Shown piece by piece: positions 1 to 8,458 of a stretch of DNA of 64,000 nucleotides. The first letter of the stretch is position 1. Every line of letters starts with the position of its first letter. Below the pieces are notes generated by a model. The model saw only the letters and a list, made by a program, of their open reading frames with translations. It made no database searches and was not told where the DNA came from. Source of the stretch: Rhodococcus sp. 1168 (GTDB taxonomy: Bacteria > Actinomycetota > Actinomycetes > Mycobacteriales > Mycobacteriaceae); assembly GCF_002091955.1 (NCBI RefSeq), contig NZ_MKKY01000091.1, positions 129,001 to 193,000 of the forward strand, written 5' to 3'. A program made the translations under genes and the position numbers.

Positions 1-768
1 ACCGGATTGTTCATGTGGCAGAACGTATTCGGCGTGTGGCCTGCTGACGGTACGATCACCGAAGAATTTCGAGCGAGGCTTCACGCCTATGCCGAAAAAG
101 CAGTCCGGGAAGCCGGTCTCCGCACCGGATGGAACGACGTCGAGACGTCGTTCGAATCCTCGGTCCACGATTGGCTCGACTCCATCACTGCGGGGTCGAT
201 CGCTGAATCGGTCAGTATGTTGGTCTCGCGGCTCGATCCCCACGGCCGCAACGACGCACTCGGACAGAAGCTTCTGCACCTGGTCGGGCCCGGTGTGCCC
301 GACGTCTACCAAGGCACCGAACTGTGGGACGATTCGCTCGTCGACCCGGACAACAGGCGCCCCGTCGACTACTCGGTGCGACGTGAGCATCTCGCGGACA
401 CCGGCACACCCGTCGTCGACGGCAGCGGTAGAGCGAAATTCCATGTCGTCCGCACCGCCCTCCGGCTCCGGCGTGAGCGGCCCGACAGTTTCGTCGGTGG
501 CACTTACGCGCCTGTCTACGCCGTCGGATCTGCTGCAGCGCACGTTCTCGGATTCGCCCGAGGATCGGTACTCGCCGAACCCGATGTGATCGCGCTTGCC
601 ACCCGCCATTCGCTGACACTCGCATCACAGGGTTGGGGATCGACAGCGGTGGTACTCCCCGACGGACAGTGGCGCGATCGACTGACCGATTCCGTGTTCA
701 CGGGCGAGATTTCAGCGGAGGTGCTCTTCGCTTCGCTGCCCGTGGCATTGCTGGTACGCGAGAACTGA
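1..768 (+). CDS. treY: Malto-oligosyltrehalose synthase, C-terminal part (gene starts before the window)
   Basis: TreY is a GH13 enzyme that rearranges the reducing-end alpha-1,4 bond of malto-oligosaccharides into a trehalose-type alpha-1,1 bond in the cytosol. The frame is open from base 1, so only the last 255 or so residues are seen. They carry family C-terminal blocks: LFMWQNVFG, a DPHGRND element, and GVPDVYQGTELWDDSLVDPD followed by NRRPVDY. The catalytic residues lie upstream, outside the window. treZ starts 12 bp after the stop, so the two are one operon; treX may lie upstream, as is common for this pathway. The family assignment is firm; the true start cannot be seen. Confidence 0.95.
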   Translation, partial: TGLFMWQNVFGVWPADGTITEEFRARLHAYAEKAVREAGLRTGWNDVETSFESSVHDWLDSITAGSIAESVSMLVSRLDPHGRNDALGQKLLHLVGPGVPDVYQGTELWDDSLVDPDNRRPVDYSVRREHLADTGTPVVDGSGRAKFHVVRTALRLRRERPDSFVGGTYAPVYAVGSAAAHVLGFARGSVLAEPDVIALATRHSLTLASQGWGSTAVVLPDGQWRDRLTDSVFTGEISAEVLFASLPVALLVREN

Positions 769-780
769 GGAGCTGCACCC

Positions 781-2532
781 ATGATCCACCGTTTCCAAGT
801 GTGGGCACCGACCCCTGAGAAGGTTCGACTGCATCTGGACGGCGACGTCCACGACATGGAGCGCCGGTCCGACGGTTGGTGGTTCACCGAGAAGGAAGCT
901 CAGCCGGACAGCCGATACGGGTTCCTTCTCGACGAAGACGACACCGTGATTCCCGATCCCCGTTCGCCGCGTCAACCGGACGGGGTGCACGCTCCTTCGC
1001 AGCTGCACAAAGTGGACGAGTCGAAGTGGACCGATTCGACATGGACCGGCCGTCAACTGCCCGGTAGCGCACTCTACGAGTTGCACATCGGAACCTTCAC
1101 TCCCGAAGGCACATTCGATGCGGCCATCGCCAAACTCGACCACCTCGTCGACCTCGGTGTCACGTTCGTCGAGGTGATGCCTGTCAACGGATTCAACGGC
1201 ACCCACAACTGGGGTTACGACGGTGTGCTCTGGTACACCGTTCACGAGCCGTACGGTGGGCCGGAAGGATTGCAGCGCTTCGTCGATGCCTGCCACCGAC
1301 GGGGACTCGGAGTCGTCCTCGACGTGGTCTACAACCATTTCGGCCCATCCGGCAACTACCTCGACCGATTCGGACCGTATCTCGCTCAGGGTTCCAATTC
1401 CTGGGGCCAGGCGATCAACTACGCCGAGGCCGATTCGGGGCCGGTGCGGCGCTACGCAATCGAGAACGCACTTCGATGGTTCTCCGAATTCCACATCGAC
1501 GGGCTCCGCCTCGATGCAGTCCATGCCATCGTCGACCACACTGCCGTCCACCTGCTCGAAGAACTGGCAGTGGACACGCGTCGACTGTCTGCACATCTCG
1601 GACGCCCGCTGACTCTGATCGCCGAGAGCGACCTCAACGACCCCAGCCTCATCACTGCGCGGTCCGGTGGCGGTTGCGGGCTGGATGCGCAGTGGGACGA
1701 CGACGTTCACCATGCGATCCATGCAGCGGTCTCCGGTGAAAGACAGGGTTACTACGGAGATTTCGGCTCACTGCAGGCTTTGGCGAATACCCTGCGTCAC
1801 GGGTTCTTTCATGCGGGTACGTACTCGACCTTCCGAGGACGGACGCATGGCAGTCCCATCGACACCCGCCGTATTCCGGCGAGTTCGTTCGTGACCTACA
1901 CCACGACCCACGATCAGATCGGCAACCGTGCGACCGGTGATCGACCGGGCTTCTATCTCGAGCCCGGTCAGTTGGCAGTCAAGGCCGCTTTGGTGTTGGC
2001 CTCCCCCTACACGCCGATGCTGTTCATGGGTGAAGAGTGGGGCGCGTCGACACCGTTTCAATTTTTCACTTCACACCCCGAACCCGAGTTGGGTAAGGCG
2101 ACTGTCGAGGGCCGCAAAGCGGAGTTCGCCGAGCACGGTTGGGACAGCGCGGACATTCCCGACCCTCAGGACCCGGAGACGTTCCGGCGATCGATATTGG
2201 ATTGGTCCGAACTCGGCACCGGCGAACACGCGCAGCTACTCCAGATCTACCGCGATCTGCTGTCGTTGCGGCGTGAACACCCAGAGCTGACCGATCCCTG
2301 GCTCGAGAACGTTTCCGTCGACTACGACGAGGACGAGCGCTGGATCGTACTGCACCGCGGATCGCTTCGGCTGGCCTGCAACCTCGCACCGCACGAGGTG
2401 ACGGTCCCGGTCGGCGGCAGCCCTCTCCTGTCCTGGAGTCCGCCGACCTCGGACGAAACAGGTTCGGCCACAACCATTCCCGGTCATTCGTTCACTATCC
2501 TCGCCACCAACGTGCATGCAGCGACGATGTAG
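781..2532 (+). CDS. treZ: Malto-oligosyltrehalose trehalohydrolase
   Basis: TreZ hydrolyses the alpha-1,4 bond next to the terminal trehalosyl unit made by TreY, releasing free trehalose. The 583-residue protein has an N-terminal CBM48/E-set domain (about 1-90), then a GH13 barrel. Visible catalytic elements are DGLRLDAVHA (nucleophile about Asp245), LIAESDLND (acid/base about Glu282) and TTHDQIGNR (about Asp378). The length is normal for the family. The ATG follows the treY stop by 12 bp with a GAGGAG-like ribosome site in the gap. It pairs with treY in the glycogen-to-trehalose route, which in mycolic actinobacteria also feeds trehalose mycolates (inference for this strain). Confidence 0.96.
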   Translation: MIHRFQVWAPTPEKVRLHLDGDVHDMERRSDGWWFTEKEAQPDSRYGFLLDEDDTVIPDPRSPRQPDGVHAPSQLHKVDESKWTDSTWTGRQLPGSALYELHIGTFTPEGTFDAAIAKLDHLVDLGVTFVEVMPVNGFNGTHNWGYDGVLWYTVHEPYGGPEGLQRFVDACHRRGLGVVLDVVYNHFGPSGNYLDRFGPYLAQGSNSWGQAINYAEADSGPVRRYAIENALRWFSEFHIDGLRLDAVHAIVDHTAVHLLEELAVDTRRLSAHLGRPLTLIAESDLNDPSLITARSGGGCGLDAQWDDDVHHAIHAAVSGERQGYYGDFGSLQALANTLRHGFFHAGTYSTFRGRTHGSPIDTRRIPASSFVTYTTTHDQIGNRATGDRPGFYLEPGQLAVKAALVLASPYTPMLFMGEEWGASTPFQFFTSHPEPELGKATVEGRKAEFAEHGWDSADIPDPQDPETFRRSILDWSELGTGEHAQLLQIYRDLLSLRREHPELTDPWLENVSVDYDEDERWIVLHRGSLRLACNLAPHEVTVPVGGSPLLSWSPPTSDETGSATTIPGHSFTILATNVHAATM

Positions 2533-2555
2533 TGAGCTACAGCTGAGCCGACCCG

Positions 2556-4091
2556 TCACGCATGCGTTGTGGCGCCTCGCAGCCGCACGAATACCGCAAT
2601 CGAAGTCGCAGCCATCACAACAGCGGTAGCCACCGACGCAGCGTGCATGCCGCTGATGAATGCTGCGTCAGCGGATTCGGACAGAAGTTCAGCGGCTCGG
2701 GCAGGAAGCGTGCGGGCGACGGCGACCGATCCGCCGAGCGTTTCCTGGGCGGATAACGCCTGAACCGGATCGAGCCCGGACACGTCGAGGCCTCCACGGA
2801 AGTACGACATGACGACCGTGCCGAGAATCGCGACGCCGAGTGCGATTCCGAGTTCGTACGCTGTTTCCGATACTGCGGACGCGGCACCTGCACGCTCGGG
2901 TTCGACCGCGCTCACGACCAGGTCCGAGGTCAGCGTCAGTGCTGTACCTGCGCCGGCACCGACCAGTAGGAATCCGGCGATGAACAATGCAGGGCCACCA
3001 TCGGCACGAAGTCCTACCAGCAGAACTGCGCCTAGTGCAGCGACGGCCAATCCGGTTCCGAGCACAGTCCCCGGTGACCAGATCCGAACCAGGTAGGCCG
3101 CTGCCAATGAGGCCACGATGCTCGAGACGGTACCCGGGAGTAACAGCAGACCGGCCTCGAGCGGGCTGTTGCCCAAGACGAGCTGTAGATATTGAGCACC
3201 GAAGAAGAGAACTCCGGCAAGTGCGAACACCGACAGGAAGTTGGTGAACACCGCTGTCGAGAAGGCCGGCTTCGCGAAGAGACGAAGGTCGATCATCGGA
3301 GATTCCAGGGTACGTTGACGCCTCACGAACGCGACACCTGCAGCGATACCGATGGCTGCAGCAGCGGCATTGACCGTACCGAAACCATGGGTCGCGGTCT
3401 CCTTGATTGCGAAAACCAGGGGAACGAGAGCAGCCAAGGACAACGCCGAGCTCACGAGGTCGAATTTGCCCGGGTTCGGATCCTTCGACTCCGGGATCAC
3501 CAGCGGGCCCAGCGCAATCAGCAACAGCATGACCGGAATGTTGACGAGGAACACCGATCCCCACCAGAAGTGCTCCAGAAGCCACCCACCTACGAGCGGA
3601 CCAGCGGCAGCACCACCGCCCGCCATTGCGCCCCACACCGCGATCGCCATGATCCGTTGACGCGAATCGGTGAAGATCGTCCGGATGAGGCCGAGAGTCG
3701 CGGGCATCAATGTCGCACCGGATACGCCTTGAAGAACTCGGGCGGCGATGAGCATCTCGGGACTGACGGAAAAGGCAGCGATGATCGATGCGATGCCGAA
3801 TCCGGCAGCGCCGATGAGCAACAGCCGACGACGTCCGATCCGGTCACCGAGGGTGCCCATCGTAATGAGCAGTCCGGCCAACACGAACGAGTAGACGTCG
3901 ATGATCCAGAGCAATTGATTGCTGGTCGGCGCGAGGTCGGAGCTGATGAACGGCAGCGCAAGGTCGAGCACTGTGCCGTCGACCGATATCAGAAGCACCG
4001 CGAATGCGAGCACCACCAGCCCCAGCCAATCCTTGGTGGTCGCCCGCCGGCCGGCGGCGGACTGCATGCTGAGCATGCTCGACTCGTTCAC
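2556..4091 (-). CDS. DHA2-family (14-TM) MFS drug efflux transporter
   Basis: This 511-residue integral membrane protein of the EmrB/QacA (DHA2) branch of the major facilitator superfamily probably exports drugs or other hydrophobic compounds by proton antiport. Near the N-terminus LISVDGTVLDLALPFI matches the DHA2 TM1 signature, and GDRIGRRRLLLIG is the MFS loop 2-3 motif. About 14 hydrophobic segments can be counted. It is divergent from a TetR regulator 96 bp away, and two similar palindromes lie between the starts, so repression by that regulator is likely. The substrate cannot be told from sequence. It converges on treZ with only 23 bp between stops. Confidence 0.9.
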   Translation of the reverse strand: MNESSMLSMQSAAGRRATTKDWLGLVVLAFAVLLISVDGTVLDLALPFISSDLAPTSNQLLWIIDVYSFVLAGLLITMGTLGDRIGRRRLLLIGAAGFGIASIIAAFSVSPEMLIAARVLQGVSGATLMPATLGLIRTIFTDSRQRIMAIAVWGAMAGGGAAAGPLVGGWLLEHFWWGSVFLVNIPVMLLLIALGPLVIPESKDPNPGKFDLVSSALSLAALVPLVFAIKETATHGFGTVNAAAAAIGIAAGVAFVRRQRTLESPMIDLRLFAKPAFSTAVFTNFLSVFALAGVLFFGAQYLQLVLGNSPLEAGLLLLPGTVSSIVASLAAAYLVRIWSPGTVLGTGLAVAALGAVLLVGLRADGGPALFIAGFLLVGAGAGTALTLTSDLVVSAVEPERAGAASAVSETAYELGIALGVAILGTVVMSYFRGGLDVSGLDPVQALSAQETLGGSVAVARTLPARAAELLSESADAAFISGMHAASVATAVVMAATSIAVFVRLRGATTHA

Positions 4092-4125
4092 GAGATTCTC
4101 CTCGGTTCGGCATTTATTCGACTAG

Positions 4126-4139
4126 ACCGTCCAGACGGT
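4126..4139. promoter_or_regulatory. Putative TetR operator 1 (perfect inverted repeat)
   Basis: ACCGTC-CA-GACGGT is a perfect 6-bp-arm palindrome in the 96-bp gap between the divergent MFS and TetR genes, about 35 bp upstream of the MFS start. A near copy lies exactly 36 bp further on. Paired palindromes between a TetR gene and its divergent pump are typical operator architecture; binding itself is inferred. Confidence 0.7.
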
Positions 4140-4161
4140 ATAGCGCCCAGGTTAGCAGTTC

Positions 4162-4175
4162 ACCGTCCAGTCGGT
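4162..4175. promoter_or_regulatory. Putative TetR operator 2 (imperfect copy)
   Basis: ACCGTCCAGTCGGT differs from operator 1 by one base in the right arm (GTCGGT for GACGGT). Start-to-start spacing to operator 1 is 36 bp. It lies 12 bp before the regulator's ATG, so binding here would block transcription or translation initiation of the regulator itself (autorepression, inferred). Confidence 0.65.
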
Positions 4176-4187
4176 ACAGTGCTGGAT

Positions 4188-4724
4188 ATGTCGTCTGACA
4201 CACGTGATCGAATACTCGACGCCCTCGAGATGCTGCTACTCGACGAAGGGTCCACGAAAGTGACACTCGAGAGTGTCGCCGCATCGGCCGGGGTCTCGAA
4301 GGGCGGATTGCTCTATCACTTCAATACCAAAGACGCGATGATCGCCGCCATGGTCCGCAGACTCGGCGAGCGTTCGGACACACAAAGGGCCGAAGCCGAA
4401 CGCGGAGGATCCACCGTCGCCCACTGGTATCTGCAACCACCGGGAACGATTTCCGACAAAGAGACGGCTCTCTACCGTTCGACACTCGCCGTACTGCGCA
4501 GCGTCGACGGTAAGCCTGGAGAGATACAACAAGCCGTCATCGACATGATGCGACTCTGGGACGAGAGCCTGCAGGCCGAGATCGACGACCCGGTGCACGC
4601 CGAGATCGTGAGACTCGTCGGCGACGGCATCTACCTGGGCGCGCTGTTGAATCTGCCGCCGGTGGATCCGACACTGCACCAACAGGTCGTAGAACGGCTA
4701 CTCGAATCCGATCACGTCAAATAG
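4188..4724 (+). CDS. TetR-family transcriptional regulator
   Basis: This is a 178-residue repressor-type protein. Residues 5-50 form the TetR helix-turn-helix: DRILDALEMLL, then VTLESVAASAGVSKGGLLYHF, which keeps the recognition-helix pattern and the following K-D. The C-terminal part is a helical ligand-binding and dimerisation domain of low conservation. I chose the ATG directly before SSDTRDRIL because the HTH begins at once; the upstream open frame is antisense to the MFS gene. It is divergent from the efflux pump with paired palindromes between them, so it probably represses both genes until a ligand binds. Its 3' end overlaps the end of ilvA by 13 bp (convergent). Confidence 0.92.
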   Translation: MSSDTRDRILDALEMLLLDEGSTKVTLESVAASAGVSKGGLLYHFNTKDAMIAAMVRRLGERSDTQRAEAERGGSTVAHWYLQPPGTISDKETALYRSTLAVLRSVDGKPGEIQQAVIDMMRLWDESLQAEIDDPVHAEIVRLVGDGIYLGALLNLPPVDPTLHQQVVERLLESDHVK

Positions 4725-6073
4725 CGATATGCGGGTGTTCCGGGCTCCAACTGCTCGACCTGCAGATGAGACGAACGCATACGTTCGAGAAGCGAACTGA
4801 GTCCGGATGCGACCCCGAGTTGAATACCGACCAACGCCGCGCCGGTCTCACGATTGTTTCGCTTCACGTACTCGAACAGGGTGATGTCGTCGTCCGGGCC
4901 GAGAACGTCGTCGAGAAAACGACGAAGTGCGCCTGGCTCCTGCGGAAAATCGACGAGGAAGTAGTGCTTGAGTCCGAGGTGCACGAGGGAACGTTCGAGT
5001 ATTTCGCCGTATCGCGACACATCATTGTTGCCACCCGAGATCAAGCACACCACGGTACTGCCGGGCGCAACCGAAATCTGATGCAGCGCAGCGACACTCA
5101 ATGCGCCGGCAGGCTCGGCAATCACACCCTCGTTCTGGTAGAGATCGAGCATGGCCGTGCAGATGGCCCCCTCATCGATCTGCGTTACGAGAAACGGGCC
5201 GGCTTCGAGGGTTCCCGGCCGAAAAGCAGGCACAGCCATGAGCGGCAACGACGCATGTGAGACAACCTCGGCTCCCAGGTTCCGCAGAGCCGCGTAGGGC
5301 ACGTCACCGATCCGACGGACTGCGGCACCGTCGACGAAGGGATCGATTTCCGCCAGCGTCACCGGCCCACCTGCGACGAGTGCAGCCGTCATCGATGCGG
5401 CTCCGGAGGGCTCCACCCCGACCAATGCGGACGCCGGGGAGCGCTCGCGCAGGTACGTCGAGATGCCTGCGATACAGCCACCACCGCCCACGGGCATGAC
5501 CACGGTGTCCGGAGCAGCACCGAGCTGCTCGATGATTTCGGCTGCGATCGTTCCCTGCCCTGCTACCGTCCGCGCGTCGTTGAACGGTGGAACCATCGTC
5601 GCGCCTGTTCGCGCGACATCGGCCGAAGCAGAGGCACTGGCGGCATCGAACGTATCCCCCGTGACGATCAGTTCGACGAACTCACCACCATGGACGCGGA
5701 TGCGGTCACGCTTCTGTTTGGGAGTGTTGGCAGGAACATAGATCCGGCCGTGCACCTGCATCGAACGGCAAGCGAATGCCACACCCTGCGCGTGGTTCCC
5801 GGCGCTGGCAGTCACTACCCCGACCGCCAACTCCTCAGGGCTCAGCTGCGCCATCAGATTGTAGGCACCACGAATCTTGTACGAGCGAACGATCTGCAGG
5901 TCCTCGCGCTTGAGATAGACCTGCGCACCGGTAACAGCAGAGAGTCGTTCACAGTATTGCAACGGCGTCGCGGACACCACGTCCGAAATTCGTCGCGCAG
6001 CCGTGTCGATATCGTCCGCAGTGACTGCGAACGTGTGGCTGTTGGATACGACTACATCAGGCGAGTTGGACAC
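4712..6073 (-). CDS. ilvA: Threonine ammonia-lyase (threonine dehydratase), biosynthetic
   Basis: IlvA is a PLP enzyme that deaminates L-threonine to 2-oxobutanoate, the first committed step of isoleucine synthesis. It has about 453 residues from the GTG start. The Schiff-base lysine is about Lys66 in VRSYKIRGAYN; the phosphate-binding glycine loop is PVGGGGCIAG; and a single ACT-like regulatory domain ends the protein (VDFPQEPGALRRF), as in actinobacterial IlvA where isoleucine inhibits. I chose the GTG before SNSPDVVVSN since the frame upstream has no family sequence. A stem-loop separates it from the flavoprotein gene upstream, suggesting its own transcript. The neighbouring Rv1558/Rv1559-type order matches M. 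tuberculosis. Confidence 0.94.
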   Translation of the reverse strand: MSNSPDVVVSNSHTFAVTADDIDTAARRISDVVSATPLQYCERLSAVTGAQVYLKREDLQIVRSYKIRGAYNLMAQLSPEELAVGVVTASAGNHAQGVAFACRSMQVHGRIYVPANTPKQKRDRIRVHGGEFVELIVTGDTFDAASASASADVARTGATMVPPFNDARTVAGQGTIAAEIIEQLGAAPDTVVMPVGGGGCIAGISTYLRERSPASALVGVEPSGAASMTAALVAGGPVTLAEIDPFVDGAAVRRIGDVPYAALRNLGAEVVSHASLPLMAVPAFRPGTLEAGPFLVTQIDEGAICTAMLDLYQNEGVIAEPAGALSVAALHQISVAPGSTVVCLISGGNNDVSRYGEILERSLVHLGLKHYFLVDFPQEPGALRRFLDDVLGPDDDITLFEYVKRNNRETGAALVGIQLGVASGLSSLLERMRSSHLQVEQLEPGTPAYRYLT

Positions 6074-6140
6074 TCGTCCATGCTGCCACCAGCACGGTTC
6101 CCGATTCGAACCGGGCATACATTGCGCTACAGACGACCTG

Positions 6141-6177
6141 CTGCGGCCGACCCCGATCGCCTCGGGGTAGGCCGCAG
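6141..6177 (-). terminator. Stem-loop downstream of the flavoprotein gene
   Basis: CTGCGGCC and ACCCC pair with GGGGT and GGCCGCAG around an 8-base loop. The hairpin sits 9 bp after the flavoprotein stop codon and before ilvA on the same strand. There is no clear T-run after it, so it may terminate weakly or only stabilise the mRNA end. Confidence 0.5.
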
Positions 6178-6185
6178 CCTGTGGC

Positions 6186-8300
6186 TTACAGAGCCGTGGC
6201 GACCTTCCAGGCCGTATGGATCGCACCCTCGATGTAATCGACCGAGACAGCGTCACCCACAACCTGCACATCGGCAACCACACCCGCCAGTGCTTCGGCG
6301 AGCGGTGCCTGCGCCGAGACGCCCGAAGCGACGACGACCATGGCGGCCGGCGCGGTCAACGTCTCGTCGCCGACTCGGAACTCGACGTGCTCCTTGGTGA
6401 TTCGCTGAACCGTCGCGTTGCGGTGGATCACCACACCGTGCTCCTTGGCATGGCGAACTGCAGTCCAGCGACGCGGCATCGCCATCGGCACACCGAGCTG
6501 CTGGCCTTCTTCGAGCAAAGTCACATTCCGTCCACGCTCGGCCAAGAACTCCGCGAGCTCGAGCCCCACGAGCGAGCCACCGACCACTACGACGTTCTTG
6601 CCCATCGGCAGGAACTTGCGTGTCACGGCGCGGATGAGAGCAGGTCGCTTGGTGATGCCGGACAACTTACCCAGCTTGGCCATCGTCCGCAGGAACGGCG
6701 GCACCTGGGAAGTGTCACCGGCACCGGTCATCAAGGCACGCAACGTATCACCGGTATGCACGTGTGGGAGATCGCCACCGGGAACGGAGGGCCGCTCACG
6801 CACAGCACCGGTGGCAACGACGACCACGTCGGCGTCGAGCGCCTTGATGGAAGAGACCGTCGCCTCGGTGTTCAACCGGATATCGACGCCCAGCCGCGAG
6901 GTCTCCAATTCGAGCCACTTCAACAGGCGCCCGTTGTCCGGGGTCGTGAGGCTGGAGAACCACAGCGTGCCGCCGAGCCGATCGGCCTTGTCCACGACCG
7001 TAACTCGATGTCCACGCTCGGTGGCGACACGGGCAACCTCGAGCCCACCGGGGCCTGCCCCGACCACGACCACATGCTTCGGGGTGGCGGTACGCACCAA
7101 CGGAAGCAGTGTTTCGTCACCGAGAGCCGGGTTGACCGCACACAGCGGCGTGTCATCCCAGAAGTTTTCCTGAACGCACACATAGCAATTGATGCACGGG
7201 CGAATCTGCTCGGGCGTTCCGGCAGCGAGTTTGTTCACCAAATCCGGATCAGCGAGCAACTGGCGACCCATCGCCGCGAAATCGGCCTTACCTTCGGCGA
7301 TTGCCTTCTCCCCCACCTCGGGCAGCACCCGGCCGACCGTGATCACCGGGATGGATACAGCGTTCTTGACCTCGCCTGCCAGTTCGACATAGGCACCGAC
7401 CTTGTCGGGCAGCGGGCCGTCAGTGAAGTTCGAGAAGGCGTTGCGGCCCCAACCGGTGACATGTATGGCGTCGGCGCCGGCCGCCTCGAACAGCTTCGAC
7501 GCAGCTACAGCTTCCTCGGTGGTCAAACCGTCGTCTTCACCGAACTCCCGTCCTGCGACGCGAATCAGGATCGCCAACGAATCGCCGACCTCCGCCCTCA
7601 CCGCGCGGATGACCTCGACCGCCAACCGTGCCCGATTCTCGAGCGAACCGCCGTATCCATCGGTGCGCTTGTTGTCTGCCCGGCTCAGGAATCCACCGAG
7701 GACATAGCCGTGCGCGCAGTGAATCTCGACGGCGTCGCCGCCCGCCGCCTTCACACGACCCGCGGCCTCTGCGAAGCAGCGCACCAGCCAGTCGATGTCG
7801 TCCTGGGTGGCCTCGTGATAAGTGGGCGCCTTGCCACCGGAGACCGCCGCCATCCTCTGCAGCTCTGCGGGGGTGTTGTCTGCCAGAGCGGACATGTCGC
7901 GCGGCGCCTCAGGCGTCGACGGGACCAACATCGGGCGGTCCATGATGGTGTCGATCCGAGCGATCCGGCCGTGGTGTGTCATCTGGACACAGAGCTTGCT
8001 ACCGGTGTCGTGCACGGCGTCAGCGAGGGCTTTGAGGCCTGGAATGAACCGATCTTCGGATAGACCCGGTTCCTTGGTGCTGGCGCATCCCACCGGGTAG
8101 GCGACAGCGCAGCACCCGGTGATGATCAGCCCTGTGCCACCGGCCGAGCGAGCGACGAAGTGGTCGATGTCGCCCTTTTCGATTTCACCGTCTTCGCAGA
8201 GGTTCATGTCCATTGCAGGCAGAACGACGCGGTTCGGAACGGTCATAGGACCGATGGTCCCGGAGGCGAGAAGGTGCGGGAAGGTTTGGTTGCGGTTCAC
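6186..8300 (-). CDS. Old-yellow-enzyme/2,4-dienoyl-CoA reductase-like iron-sulfur flavoprotein
   Basis: This 704-residue multidomain oxidoreductase has the FadH/enoate reductase layout. An FMN TIM-barrel (about 1-345) includes HCAHGYVLGGFLSR and the family segment NKRTDGYGGSLENR. A cysteine cluster (about Cys369, 372, 375 and 387) for a 4Fe-4S centre follows. FAD and NAD(P)H Rossmann domains come next (VVGAGPGGLEVARVA and VVGGSLVGLELAEFL). It should pass electrons from NAD(P)H through FAD and Fe-S to FMN to reduce an activated C=C bond; the substrate is unknown. The middle cysteines are spaced C-x2-C-x2-C, one residue shorter than my recollection of E. coli FadH. The GTG start may be leaderless. 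Confidence 0.88.
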   Translation of the reverse strand: MNRNQTFPHLLASGTIGPMTVPNRVVLPAMDMNLCEDGEIEKGDIDHFVARSAGGTGLIITGCCAVAYPVGCASTKEPGLSEDRFIPGLKALADAVHDTGSKLCVQMTHHGRIARIDTIMDRPMLVPSTPEAPRDMSALADNTPAELQRMAAVSGGKAPTYHEATQDDIDWLVRCFAEAAGRVKAAGGDAVEIHCAHGYVLGGFLSRADNKRTDGYGGSLENRARLAVEVIRAVRAEVGDSLAILIRVAGREFGEDDGLTTEEAVAASKLFEAAGADAIHVTGWGRNAFSNFTDGPLPDKVGAYVELAGEVKNAVSIPVITVGRVLPEVGEKAIAEGKADFAAMGRQLLADPDLVNKLAAGTPEQIRPCINCYVCVQENFWDDTPLCAVNPALGDETLLPLVRTATPKHVVVVGAGPGGLEVARVATERGHRVTVVDKADRLGGTLWFSSLTTPDNGRLLKWLELETSRLGVDIRLNTEATVSSIKALDADVVVVATGAVRERPSVPGGDLPHVHTGDTLRALMTGAGDTSQVPPFLRTMAKLGKLSGITKRPALIRAVTRKFLPMGKNVVVVGGSLVGLELAEFLAERGRNVTLLEEGQQLGVPMAMPRRWTAVRHAKEHGVVIHRNATVQRITKEHVEFRVGDETLTAPAAMVVVASGVSAQAPLAEALAGVVADVQVVGDAVSVDYIEGAIHTAWKVATAL

Positions 8301-8304
8301 AAAT

Positions 8305-8345
8305 AGACGATACGTCGTCTCGCACCGTGAGAACGACGCGTTCTC
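8305..8345. promoter_or_regulatory. Promoter region of the flavoprotein gene with two palindromes
   Basis: On the minus strand TATCGT (8312-8307) ends 6 bp before the GTG start, the geometry of a leaderless transcript. It is overlapped by AGACGA-TACG-TCGTCT (8305-8320). A second perfect palindrome, GAGAACG-ACG-CGTTCTC (8329-8345), lies where a -35 element would be. This looks like an operator region, but no regulator gene is adjacent. Inference from symmetry and position only. Confidence 0.4.
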
Positions 8346-8422
8346 GATGACCGGGACCTGCTAGGGTGTGACCCTCGAGACACCGGCTGTCGCGTTCAGA
8401 GCGAGTTCACCCCAGACGCCTC

Positions 8423-8458
8423 TCAGGCCTTACTCAGACAGCTTTCAGGCCTTACTCA
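8423..8458. repeat. Short tandem duplication at the end of the Ddn-like gene
   Basis: The 14-mer TCAGGCCTTACTCA occurs at 8423-8436 and again at 8445-8458, period 22 bp. The second copy holds the stop codon and last codons of the Ddn-like gene, so its 3' end has been duplicated just beyond the stop. It does not change the protein. Confidence 0.8.

Noticed and set aside
3192..4187. Long open frame upstream of and in frame with the TetR gene
   Set aside because: It is antisense to the MFS gene, has no family sequence, and the HTH begins right at the 4188 ATG.
6087..6120. tRNA-like GGTTCGAATC stretch upstream of ilvA on the minus strand
   Set aside because: It resembles a T-loop, but the arms form CCCG-GTTCGAAT-CGGG with an 8-base loop, and no acceptor, D or anticodon arms can be built upstream.
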